DNA from: Vulcanimicrobiota bacterium
GTDB taxonomy: Bacteria; Vulcanimicrobiota; Vulcanimicrobiia; Vulcanimicrobiales; Vulcanimicrobiaceae
DNA: 60,435 bases
Assembly: GCA_030041225.1 (NCBI GenBank)
Contig: JASHOG010000129.1
Span: forward strand, 1-60,435
Direction: 5' to 3'
Part shown: positions 45,535 through 53,847 of the stretch, in pieces
Layout of the letters: each line of letters opens with the position of its first letter
Position numbering within the stretch: the stretch's first letter is position 1
Notes under the pieces: model-generated
Told to the model about the DNA's origin: nothing
The model's input: only the letters and a program-made list of their open reading frames with translations
The model's database searches: none
Position numbers and translations under genes: made by a program

Positions 45535-46675
45535 CGCAGTTCGTCGATCGTCGGACCTCGCGCCGCGCCGATCCTCCGCGGCGGGCGCACCCGATGCGTG
45601 GCTCTTCGGCGCTGCGGCGCTGCTCGTCGCGGTGGGGCTCGTCATGATCTACTCGGCATCGAGCGTTACGGCGTACACGGCCCACCTCGATCCGGCGTAT
45701 TACTTGAAGCGGCAGGTTCTCTGGCTGCTCGTCGGTTGCGCATGCGCGTACGGAGCCTATCGCGTCGACTATCTGCTCTTGCGGCGCTTCGCGCCGTACA
45801 TTTTACTGGCGGCGATCCTCGGGCTCTTGCTCACGTACGTTCCACACGTCGGTCTGCGCGTCAACGGCGTCCATCGCTGGATCGGCTTCTCACGGTTTAC
45901 GTTCGAGCCGTCGGAGTTTGCGAAGGTCGCGCTCGTCATCTTCCTGGCAGCGTGGCTCTCGGGGCGCGAGCCGCGCATCGACGTCGCGAAGCTCACCTCC
46001 GGGCTCATCCCGGCGTGCATTCCGGTGTTTATCGTGGCCGCTCTCGTGCTGAGAGAGCCCGACCTCGGTACGGCGAGCCTGCTCGTGATGATCTCCTTCG
46101 TGATCTTCTTCGCCGCAGGTGCGCGCATCGTCCATTTGCTCGCCGTCATCGCCGCGCTGCTGCCCGCCGGAGTCATCGAGTTCGTGCACAACCCGATGTG
46201 GCGGGCGCGGCTCTTCGCGTTCGTCGATCCCTGGCGCGACCCGCAGAACACCGGCTTCCACATCATCCAATCGCTCTATGCGCTGGGCACCGGTGGTGTC
46301 ACGGGCGTCGGCCTCGGCGCGTCGCGCGAGAAGTTCTTCTACCTGCCGGAGCAGTACACCGACTTCATCTTCTCCGTGCTAGGAGAGGAGGCCGGGCTTA
46401 TCGGAGCGCTGCTCGTGCTTGCGCTCTTCGTGCTGCTTGCGTTTCGCGCCGTGCGCATCGCGCTCGCCGCACCCGACGCCTTCGGTTTTCTGCTCTCGAT
46501 CGGGTGCGCCGCGATGATCGTTCTGCAGGCCTTCGTGAATATCGGCGTCGTGACGTCGTCGTGGCCGGTGACCGGCGTTCCGCTGCCGTTCATCTCCTTC
46601 GGCGGCAGCTCGCTCATCGCCGATCTCATAGCAGTCGGGCTCATTCTGAACGTCGGTCGCCGCCGCAGAGCGTGA
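45527..46675 (+). CDS. ftsW: FtsW, septal peptidoglycan polymerase (SEDS family)
   Basis: This 382-residue polytopic protein has the SEDS motifs NGVHRWIGFSRFTFEPSEFAK, FVDPWRDPQNTGFHIIQSLYALGTGGVTGVGLGASREKFFYLP in pieces, FIFSVLGEEAGLIGAL and PLPFISFGGSSL. It polymerises lipid II with FtsI at the septum. The GTG at 45527 follows GGAGGG and lies inside the murD end; an in-frame extension to 45266 is only murD overlap. The GTGA overlap with the DUF2332 gene follows. Confidence 0.95.
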   Translation: MLSAVRRSSDLAPRRSSAAGAPDAWLFGAAALLVAVGLVMIYSASSVTAYTAHLDPAYYLKRQVLWLLVGCACAYGAYRVDYLLLRRFAPYILLAAILGLLLTYVPHVGLRVNGVHRWIGFSRFTFEPSEFAKVALVIFLAAWLSGREPRIDVAKLTSGLIPACIPVFIVAALVLREPDLGTASLLVMISFVIFFAAGARIVHLLAVIAALLPAGVIEFVHNPMWRARLFAFVDPWRDPQNTGFHIIQSLYALGTGGVTGVGLGASREKFFYLPEQYTDFIFSVLGEEAGLIGALLVLALFVLLAFRAVRIALAAPDAFGFLLSIGCAAMIVLQAFVNIGVVTSSWPVTGVPLPFISFGGSSLIADLIAVGLILNVGRRRRA

Positions 46676-47703
46676 TCGCCGAGCGATTCGAGCGGCAGGC
46701 GGAGTACTGCGGCGCGATGGGCGCGCCGTTGTGCGCACATCTGTTGCGCAGCGCCGCAGCGGATTATCGCCGGGGCGGTGTTGTGCGCGCGCTCTTCGCA
46801 TCCGGCTCGCAGGTCGAGGTACTGTCGCGCTCCGGTATTAGATTTCTTGCTGCACTGCACGGCTGCGCTCTCGACGGCACGGCGCCGGCAATCGCCGCGC
46901 ACCTTCCTTCGTGCGGCGGCGACGGTGACGCGGCAGCTGCGTGGAATGCTGCGCGCGCCTTCCTTAGCGAACATCTCGAGCGCATCGCGCAGCTGTACGA
47001 TCGAACGCCGCAGACCAACGAACCGGCGCGTTCGATGCCGTTGCTCGCGGGGCTGCTCGCTGCCGTGAAGGCCTCGCCTCTTCCCGTTTGCCTCCTCGAG
47101 ATCGGAGCAAGCGCCGGACTCAACACTCGGCTCGACCGCTACCGCTACGAAGGCACAGCCTGGTCGTGGGGAGATCCGCACTCGCCGCTCGTGCTACGCA
47201 ATCGCGAGCGCATAGGGCACCCGTCCTCACTCGACGCGCCGCTACGTATCGTCGAGCGTGCCGCATGCGATCTTCATCCGCTCGACATCGAGAACGAGCA
47301 GGATCGGCAGCGCCTGCGCGCCTTTGTCTGGGCCGATCAGGTTGACCGGTTACAGCGCCTCGACGATGCGTGCCGTGCGGCACGCACTCTGCCCTTGACC
47401 GTCGAGAAGGCCGAGGCGGTCGGATGGCTCGCAGAGCGGTTTCGTGCGCGCGATGGTACGCTCACCGTCGCGATGCACTCCGCCGTGCACTACTACCTCA
47501 CGCATGAGCAACGCGCCGCGTTGCAAGAGACAATGACGCGCAACACGGAACACGCGAGCGAGAGTGCGCCGATGGCGTGGCTGCGCTTCGAGCATGAGGG
47601 AAGCGGCATGACAACGCGACTGACACAATGGCCGGGAGGCGCCGAAACGCTGATTGCACGCTCCGACGGACACGGTCAAGACATCGAATGGCTCGCGCCG
47701 TGA
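46672..47703 (+). CDS. DUF2332 family protein inside the dcw cluster
   Basis: This 343-residue soluble protein (GTG start) fits the DUF2332 family: RFERQAEYCGAMGAPLCAHLL, SGIRFLAALHGCALDG, PVCLLEIGASAGLNTRLDRY (139-155), WADQVDRLQRLDDA and YYLTHEQRAALQ. The LEIGASAGLN strand-loop with Glu143 resembles the SAM-binding motif of class I methyltransferases, so a methyltransferase-like fold is possible. GTGA overlaps with ftsW and murG on both sides show that it is part of the operon. Its role is unknown. It is absent from the classical dcw order. Confidence 0.78.
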   Translation: MIAERFERQAEYCGAMGAPLCAHLLRSAAADYRRGGVVRALFASGSQVEVLSRSGIRFLAALHGCALDGTAPAIAAHLPSCGGDGDAAAAWNAARAFLSEHLERIAQLYDRTPQTNEPARSMPLLAGLLAAVKASPLPVCLLEIGASAGLNTRLDRYRYEGTAWSWGDPHSPLVLRNRERIGHPSSLDAPLRIVERAACDLHPLDIENEQDRQRLRAFVWADQVDRLQRLDDACRAARTLPLTVEKAEAVGWLAERFRARDGTLTVAMHSAVHYYLTHEQRAALQETMTRNTEHASESAPMAWLRFEHEGSGMTTRLTQWPGGAETLIARSDGHGQDIEWLAP

Positions 47704-48764
47704 CGGTCGTGTTTGCGGGCGGAGGTACCGGTGGTCACCTCTATCCCGCCTTCGCAATTGCTGAGGCGCTGGAAGCGCGCGGCGATCGCGTGATCTTCGT
47801 CGGCACCAGCGATCGCCTTGAGGCGCGGCTCGTTCCCGCGGCCGGATACACGCTGCGCACGATCGCTGCGTACCCGCTCGCACGCCGGCTCTCTCCGGCG
47901 CTCGTGAAGACCTTCGCTGCGAACCTCCTCGGCTTCTTCCAAAGCCTTCGCATCCTGTCGCAGACCAAACCAGATGCGATCGTCGCCACCGGCGGATACG
48001 TCTGCGTCCCACTCGTGATCGCAGCACGTGCGCGCCGCGTGTTCGTGCGCAAGCGAGTACCGGTCGCGTTGCTCGAGCCCAATGCGGTTGCGGGCATTGC
48101 AAGTCGCCTGCTGCGGCCGTTCGCCGACGAAGTGTGGGACGGCGAGACGACCGGTGTTCCGGTGCGCGCGTCGCTCCTGCATGCGCCATCGCGCTCGCAG
48201 GCGCTCGCGAGCTTCGGCCTCGATCCCCAAAAGAAGACGCTCTTTGCCTTCGGTGCCAGCCAAGGAGCGCGCTCGATCAACGACGCCGTCATCGCCTTGC
48301 TCGCGAAGGGCGCGCTTCCGGATTGCTGGCAGGTGCTACACGTTACGGGCGAGAGCGACTATGAGCGCGTTCGTGATGCGCTCGGCGCGCGCTCAACGGT
48401 GCGGGCCTATCTCGAGGATCCGGCGCTTGCATACGCGGCAGCCGACCTCGTGCTCTCGCGGGCGGGTGCCTCGACGCTCGCGGAGCTCTCGGCTCTTGCC
48501 ATCCCGGCGATTCTCGTCCCGTACCCGTATGCGACCGAGGCACACCAGCAAGCAAACGCCGAGGCCTTTGCCGTCCGCGGAGCGGCGGTCGTCGTCGAGG
48601 ACGCAGCGCTGGGCTCGCGTTTAGCGCATCTTCTAGCGGAGGTCACGGCGCCGGAACGCCTCGCCGCGATGCGGGAGCGAGCCGCGAGCGCCTCCCGGCG
48701 GGACTCCGTCTCTGCGATTCTCGCGCGGATTGACCGGCTCACCTCCCGAATAGCGACGGCGTGA
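47700..48764 (+). CDS. murG: UDP-GlcNAc:lipid I GlcNAc transferase
   Basis: This 354-residue GT-B enzyme starts (V)TVVFAGGGTGGHLYPAFAIAEAL, then ATGGYVCVPLVIAAR, LLEPNAVAGIASR, FGASQGARSIND, LSRAGASTLAELSALAIPAILVPYPYATEAHQQANA in pieces. It adds GlcNAc to lipid I, making lipid II on the inner face of the membrane. I chose GTG 47700 (GTGA with the previous stop); an ATG 12 bases earlier is also possible. A GTGA overlap with murC follows. Confidence 0.95.
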   Translation: MTVVFAGGGTGGHLYPAFAIAEALEARGDRVIFVGTSDRLEARLVPAAGYTLRTIAAYPLARRLSPALVKTFAANLLGFFQSLRILSQTKPDAIVATGGYVCVPLVIAARARRVFVRKRVPVALLEPNAVAGIASRLLRPFADEVWDGETTGVPVRASLLHAPSRSQALASFGLDPQKKTLFAFGASQGARSINDAVIALLAKGALPDCWQVLHVTGESDYERVRDALGARSTVRAYLEDPALAYAAADLVLSRAGASTLAELSALAIPAILVPYPYATEAHQQANAEAFAVRGAAVVVEDAALGSRLAHLLAEVTAPERLAAMRERAASASRRDSVSAILARIDRLTSRIATA

Positions 48765-50125
48765 CCCACTTCGTCGGCATCGGGGGCATCGGTATGAGCG
48801 CCCTCGCGCGATTACTGCTTGCACGCGGTGAATCGGTGCGCGGCTCCGACTCGAAGGAGACGCCGCTGCTCGCGCGCTTGCGTGAGGAGGGCGCCGATGT
48901 GCGCATCGGTCACACTGCGCGCAACGTTGACGGCGCGGATCGCGTCGTTTTCAGCTCTGCGATCGAGCACGAAAACCCCGAATGCGTCGAAGCGCGCCGG
49001 CGCGGCATCCCGCTGCTCCACCGCGGCGAGCTGCTCGCGATGCTGCTGCATGAGTCGCGCGGGATCGCGATCTCGGGAACGCACGGAAAGACGACCACCA
49101 CGGCGATGGTGCACGCGGTGCTGCGCGCGGGCGGTATCGATGCGACGCTCGTGCTCGGCGGCATCGACGCGGCGCTCGAGACGAATGCGCACCTCGGCAG
49201 TGGTCCCTGGTTTGTTTGCGAAGGCGATGAATCCGACGGCTCCTTCGCGCTGCTCTCACCCGAGGTCGCGGTGCTGACGAACATCGAGAACGACCATCTC
49301 GCGAGCGACGAGGATCTTCCGAAACTCGTCGAGGCCTTCGGCGAGTTCCTCGCGCGGCTACCGGCGAACGGGCTTGCCGTGATCGGCGCCGACGAGCCGC
49401 ATGCGGCGAGCCTGATCTCGCGCACGCGCCGCGCGCCAACGGTGAGTTTCGGACTCTCCGGCGACGCGTCGCTCGGCGCGACAAACGTGCAGCAGCGCGG
49501 TCTCAACACCAGCTTCGACGTGACTACCGGTACCGCGTGCCTTGGTAGTGTCGAGCTCGGGGTGCCGGGCGCGATGAACGTTCGCAATGCGCTCGCGGCG
49601 ATTGCGGTCGCGCGTCATCTGGAGATCCCCTTCGCGCGCATCGCCGACGGGCTTGGCGCGTTCCGCGGCGTACACCGCCGCTTCGAGGTCCTCTGCACGG
49701 AGCGCCGCATGTGCGTCGTCGACGACTACGCGCACCACCCGACTGCGGTTCGCGAGACGATTGCGACGGCCCGCGCCTACCACCATGGCCCGCTCATCGT
49801 CGCATTTCAGCCCCATCGCTACACGCGCACAGCGCTCCTTGCGCGCGAGTTTGCCCATGCGCTCGCTGGTGCAGATCGCATCTACCTCGCCCCGGTCTAC
49901 GCAGCATGCGAGCCCGCAATCCCCGGCGTGAGCTCGGCTTCGATCGGGGAACCGCTCGCGGCAATCGGTGCCGACGTCACGTGCGTCGCGTCGGTCGATG
50001 AGTTGGAGCGGCGCATCGCTGCCGACGTGCCGGCCGGTGCGCTCGTGCTCATGCTCGGCGCCGGTGACATCACAGAGGTGGCCGCACGTCTCGCGCAACG
50101 CGTTCGTTTGCAGAGGCCGGCATGA
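48761..50125 (+). CDS. murC: UDP-MurNAc:L-alanine ligase
   Basis: This 454-residue Mur ligase starts (V)THFVGIGGIGMSALARLL and has the ATP loop SGTHGKTTTTAM, EGDESDGSF, LTNIENDHL, HRRFEVL, VDDYAHHPTAVRETI and FQPHRYTR. It catalyses the first peptide step, adding L-alanine to UDP-MurNAc. GTG start overlapping murG, and an ATGA overlap with murB. Confidence 0.96.
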   Translation: MTHFVGIGGIGMSALARLLLARGESVRGSDSKETPLLARLREEGADVRIGHTARNVDGADRVVFSSAIEHENPECVEARRRGIPLLHRGELLAMLLHESRGIAISGTHGKTTTTAMVHAVLRAGGIDATLVLGGIDAALETNAHLGSGPWFVCEGDESDGSFALLSPEVAVLTNIENDHLASDEDLPKLVEAFGEFLARLPANGLAVIGADEPHAASLISRTRRAPTVSFGLSGDASLGATNVQQRGLNTSFDVTTGTACLGSVELGVPGAMNVRNALAAIAVARHLEIPFARIADGLGAFRGVHRRFEVLCTERRMCVVDDYAHHPTAVRETIATARAYHHGPLIVAFQPHRYTRTALLAREFAHALAGADRIYLAPVYAACEPAIPGVSSASIGEPLAAIGADVTCVASVDELERRIAADVPAGALVLMLGAGDITEVAARLAQRVRLQRPA

Positions 50126-51075
50126 GCTTGACGACCTCGCAGGCGTTGCAGTCGTTACTCGATGAGGGCGACCGCACAACGCTCTCGGGGATCTTCCCGG
50201 AGCGCGTGTGCTTCGACGAACCGCTCGCCCCCTACACATCGTGGCGTATCGGCGGCCCGGCCGACGCGCTCGTAAACGTCGAGAGCGAGGAGGAGCTGGC
50301 GCAGCTGATGCGCTTCTGCTTCAAGCGGCACCTTCCGTGGCTCGTGCTTGGAAGCGGCAGCAACGTGCTCGTCGGGGACGGCGGCGTGCGCGGCATCGTG
50401 ATCCGTCTCGGCGGCTGCTTCACGGCAATTAGCGTGCGGCTCGAAGGCAAGCATGTGATCGCTGAAGCGGGCGCGTCGGTCGGGATGGCGGCGCTCACCG
50501 CAAAGGCCGCGTCGGCGGGTGCAAGCGGCATCGGATCGCTCTCCGGCATTCCGGGAACGCTTGGGGGATCGTTGCGCATGAATGCAGGTACCGATCGTGA
50601 GGTCGGCGACTTCGTGCGCGAGGTGTGGGTACAGTCGCCGAGCAAACCGGAACCCCACGCCGTGAGCCTTCAGTATTACTATCGCCACACGACGCTCGAG
50701 CACGACGCCGTCGTCTCGCGTGTGACGCTCGCATTCGAGCGCGGCGACCCCGCAGAGGTTCGCGCAGAGATGCAGGAACGGCTCGTCCGGCGCAAGCGCA
50801 CGCAACCGATTGCGCTCCCCAATGCAGGGTCGTGCTTTCGCAATCCGCCGGGGGACAAGGCTGCGCGCTTGATCGAGGCGGTTGGTGCGAAGGGATGGCG
50901 CGAAGGCGAGGCGGAGGTTTCGCCGTTGCACGCCAACTTCATCAACAACCTCGGACGCGCCTCGGCGAAGGACGTCGCAACGCTTCTCGCGCGCGTTCGT
51001 CGCGCCGTATCGGATCGCTGCGGCGTCGATCTTCAGCTGGAAGTACACCTCATTGGCGTCTTCGTCGATGGCTAA
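50122..51075 (+). CDS. murB: UDP-N-acetylenolpyruvoylglucosamine reductase
   Basis: This 317-residue flavoprotein has the FAD-binding marks TSWRIGGPADALVNV, LGSGSNVLVGDGGVRGIVIRL, GIPGTLGGSLRMNAG and the active-site segment NAGSCFRNP, with a catalytic Ser followed by a Cys in place of the more usual Val, Ile or Thr, then HANFINNLGRASAKDV. It reduces UDP-GlcNAc-enolpyruvate to UDP-MurNAc using NADPH. Its C-terminal pattern fits the shorter MurB type. Overlaps: 4 bases with murC, 8 with ddl. Confidence 0.95.
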   Translation: MSLTTSQALQSLLDEGDRTTLSGIFPERVCFDEPLAPYTSWRIGGPADALVNVESEEELAQLMRFCFKRHLPWLVLGSGSNVLVGDGGVRGIVIRLGGCFTAISVRLEGKHVIAEAGASVGMAALTAKAASAGASGIGSLSGIPGTLGGSLRMNAGTDREVGDFVREVWVQSPSKPEPHAVSLQYYYRHTTLEHDAVVSRVTLAFERGDPAEVRAEMQERLVRRKRTQPIALPNAGSCFRNPPGDKAARLIEAVGAKGWREGEAEVSPLHANFINNLGRASAKDVATLLARVRRAVSDRCGVDLQLEVHLIGVFVDG

Positions 51076-51994
51076 AGCGCGCATCGCCGTCGTGATGGGC
51101 GGCCCGGGCTCGGAGCGCGAGGTTTCGATGCAGTCGGGGACGCAGGCGAAGCGGGCTCTCGACGCGCTCGGTTACGAGACGCACGGGCTCGATTACGACG
51201 AACAGTTCGTCGATGCGGTACGCAAGCTCGCGCCGGATGCCGTTTTCAATGCGATGCACGGAACGCACGGCGAAGACGGTGAGATTCAAGGAGTGCTCGA
51301 GTATCTCCGTGTTCCCTATACGGGAAGCACGCTCGAAGGCTGCGCGCTCGCGATGGACAAGCATCTCACGAAGAAGCTCATCGCCGCCGAAGGCCTACCG
51401 ACACCCGCGTGGGACCTGTTCGATCTTTCCGGTGGCTCGCTGCCGCTGCTCCCCGGTTCGCTCGACCTTCCGCTCGTCATCAAGCCGCGCTACGAGGGTT
51501 CTTCAGTCGGCGTCTCCATCGTGCGCAATCACGAGCAATGGAGCAACGCCATGCTCTCGATCTCCAAATCGTACTCGGAGGCGCTTGCCGAAGAGTATCT
51601 ACAGGGCCGCGAGTTTCATTGCGGGATTCTCGGCGACGAAGCGCTGCCCGTCGTAGAAGTCATCGCGAACGTCGACGAGTTTTACTCGTACGCCGCCAAG
51701 TATGAGCCCGGCGGCAGCACGCATATCGCCCCCGCGCCGATCGACGACGATCTCACCGTGCGCTTGCAAACGCTCGCGCTCTCGACACATCGCCTTCTCC
51801 AACTACGCGATTACTCGCGCGTCGATTTCATCGTCAGCACCGACGGAAGGCCGTATATCCTCGAAATCAACCCGCTGCCGGGATTGAGCCCGGTAAGCCT
51901 TCTCCCGGATGCGTGCAAGGCTGCCGGCATCACCTTCGAAGCCTTGATCGGGCGATTGATCGGCTTCGCGCTCGCACGCGGGAACGGGCGATGA
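51068..51994 (+). CDS. ddl: D-alanine-D-alanine ligase
   Basis: This 308-residue ATP-grasp enzyme starts MAKARIAVVMGGPGSEREVSMQSG, then HGTHGEDGEIQGVLEYL, YTGSTLEGCALAMDK, VIKPRYEGSSVGVSI, EEYLQGREFHCGIL, and the C-terminal DYSRVDFIVSTDGRPYILEINPLPGLSPVSL. It makes the D-Ala-D-Ala dipeptide used by MurF; the D-alanine could come from the alr gene at 58893-60026. The ATG lies inside the end of murB. The usual ftsQ does not follow; a DUF5069 gene overlaps instead. Confidence 0.95.
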   Translation: MAKARIAVVMGGPGSEREVSMQSGTQAKRALDALGYETHGLDYDEQFVDAVRKLAPDAVFNAMHGTHGEDGEIQGVLEYLRVPYTGSTLEGCALAMDKHLTKKLIAAEGLPTPAWDLFDLSGGSLPLLPGSLDLPLVIKPRYEGSSVGVSIVRNHEQWSNAMLSISKSYSEALAEEYLQGREFHCGILGDEALPVVEVIANVDEFYSYAAKYEPGGSTHIAPAPIDDDLTVRLQTLALSTHRLLQLRDYSRVDFIVSTDGRPYILEINPLPGLSPVSLLPDACKAAGITFEALIGRLIGFALARGNGR

Positions 51995-52419
51995 CGCCGC
52001 TCGATTTACGCAAAGCACCGCCGCGTAGTCCTCGCGAGATGCTCGCAGGCCTGCTTATTCTTCCGCGTACGATCGATAAAGCGCGAGCGCTCCTTCCGGG
52101 CGGAGACCCCGGGCCATACTACATCACGCCGGGCATCTCGATCTGGCTCTTGCGAAAGCTCGGCTTTACCGAGCAAGAGTTTATCGAGCTCGTCGGGAGA
52201 GTGCGTCATGACGGCGAGATCGCCGCGATCGTCGAGGAGCGCGCCGTGCCGGAGCGGCGCGCGCGCTGGAACGCTTTCATGGAACAGTTGCGTGTCGAAG
52301 GAATCGCCGAGGACGTGAAAGACCGCGCACGGCTCGAATACGGACCGGTCGACCCGAAGGAGCTTGTCTTCGACGTCATCGAGGAGGACGATGCAAAGAT
52401 GTTTGACCTTCGGCGCTGA
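51991..52419 (+). CDS. DUF5069 family protein, coupled to ddl
   Basis: This 142-residue soluble protein starts MTPLDLRKAPPRSPREMLAGLLILPRTIDKARALLPGGD in outline, with GPYYITPGISIWLLRKLG and a charged C-terminus (DVIEEDDAKMFDLRR). It matches a second gene in this window (55539-55964), so the family core is DLTKAPPRSP, LxRTIDKxRAxLPGG and GxYYI. Function is unknown. The ATGA overlap with ddl makes it the last gene of the dcw operon, where ftsQ would be expected. Confidence 0.82.
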   Translation: MTPLDLRKAPPRSPREMLAGLLILPRTIDKARALLPGGDPGPYYITPGISIWLLRKLGFTEQEFIELVGRVRHDGEIAAIVEERAVPERRARWNAFMEQLRVEGIAEDVKDRARLEYGPVDPKELVFDVIEEDDAKMFDLRR

Positions 52420-52443
52420 AGAGCAGGAGCGGAGGTTTCAGCG

Positions 52444-53835
52444 ATGAGCTTTGACTGCCGTTGTCCGCATGTGCCGTATTCAGCGCGCGTTTTCGACGAG
52501 GCGGAGCGTTACTTCAACCGGCGAGCGTTTCTCGCGGGCGCCGCGGCCGCCGGAGTGGCACTCCTGCTCCCGATTCGCCTGCGTGCGCAAGAGGTAGTGA
52601 CGGTCCTACGCGCTGCACGCCTCTTCGACGGCCACGATCTGCACACGCCAGGCATGCTCGTCCTGCGAGGCGACCGCATCGTTTCGATGTTTGCGGGAGA
52701 CGCGGGCAGCGAAGCGCAGGTCGTCGATGTGGGCGACGCGACGCTCATGCCCGGCCTCATCGATTGCCACACGCACATCGCTTCGTGGGTTGTGCCGTCG
52801 ATCTACATGGTCGGCATGTTCGGACAAGAGCGTGTCGCCGACAACGTGCCCGAGGCCGCGCTCTACAGCATTCGCAACGCGCAGGTGATGCTGCGCAACG
52901 GCTTCACGACGATCCGCGACGTCGGCGGCGGAGCGGGCATCGACCTCGCTCTGCGCAACGCCATCGCGAACGGCTTCATCCTCGGCCCACGCGTCTTTGC
53001 CGCCGGTCAAGCACTCTCGATAACGGGCGGTCACGGCGACTCGAACGACACGCCGGACTGGGTTGAGGAGGACCCGAACGTTCGTATGGGCGCGATTTCC
53101 TATGGCCCGTATGGTTTTCGCGAGCTCGTGCGCGAGCACGTGAAAAACCACGTCGATCACATCAAGATTCTCGCGACCGGCGGCGTACTCTCGTACGGCG
53201 ACGTCTGGGATATTCCGCAGATGAACCTCGACGAGATCCAAGCGGTGGTTGACGAGTCGACGAAGTTCGGGCTCAGGGTTGCCGCGCACGTGCACGGAGA
53301 CAAAGGCATCGCGATGGCCGTCGAGGGCGGCGTGAACTCGGTCGAGCACGGAACCGGCGTCGAGACGGCGACGCTCGCGCACATGGAGGATCGGGGAACG
53401 TATCTCACGCCGACCCTTTGGGCGCTCGACTCGATCCTGCAGCCGGGGAATCCGAATCACATCAACGCCCAATCCGTCCAGAAGGCCGAGTACGCGAGAG
53501 AGGTTCGCGATGAAGGCATGCGGCGCGCGGTCGCGTCGCGCGTCAAGTTCTCTTACGGAACCGACGCCGGCGTCTTCCCGCACGCACAAAACAACAAGGA
53601 CTTCGCGATGATGGCGCGCTTCGGCATGCGCCCAATCGACGTGCTGCGCTCGGCGACGTTCGGGGCTGCGGATCTTATCGGCGTGACCGACCGCGGTGAG
53701 CTCGCGCCCGGAAAGCTTGCCGACGTCGTCGCGTTTACCGGCAACCCGCTCGAGGACATCTCGCTCATGGAGCAGCATCCGCCGCTCGTCATGCTCGGCG
53801 GCAAGCGCGTCGACGTGACGAAGCTCTCGACGTAA
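52444..53835 (+). CDS. Exported amidohydrolase (imidazolonepropionase/prolidase-like), Tat signal
   Basis: This 463-residue protein has a Tat-like signal in which NRRAFLAGAAAAGVALLL (about residues 25-42) carries the twin arginine. The amidohydrolase core shows the metal ligands GLIDCHTHIA, a candidate carbamylated Lys in HIKILATGG, AAHVHGDKGI, NSVEHGTG and YGTDAGVFPH. Similar exported enzymes cleave Xaa-Pro or Xaa-Arg dipeptides. Substrate unknown. The about 24 residues before the twin arginine are long but in range. A good ribosome site (GGAGG) precedes the ATG. It lies 24 bases after the DUF5069 gene. Confidence 0.87.
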   Translation: MSFDCRCPHVPYSARVFDEAERYFNRRAFLAGAAAAGVALLLPIRLRAQEVVTVLRAARLFDGHDLHTPGMLVLRGDRIVSMFAGDAGSEAQVVDVGDATLMPGLIDCHTHIASWVVPSIYMVGMFGQERVADNVPEAALYSIRNAQVMLRNGFTTIRDVGGGAGIDLALRNAIANGFILGPRVFAAGQALSITGGHGDSNDTPDWVEEDPNVRMGAISYGPYGFRELVREHVKNHVDHIKILATGGVLSYGDVWDIPQMNLDEIQAVVDESTKFGLRVAAHVHGDKGIAMAVEGGVNSVEHGTGVETATLAHMEDRGTYLTPTLWALDSILQPGNPNHINAQSVQKAEYAREVRDEGMRRAVASRVKFSYGTDAGVFPHAQNNKDFAMMARFGMRPIDVLRSATFGAADLIGVTDRGELAPGKLADVVAFTGNPLEDISLMEQHPPLVMLGGKRVDVTKLST

Positions 53836-53847
53836 AGCTCGCCCATC

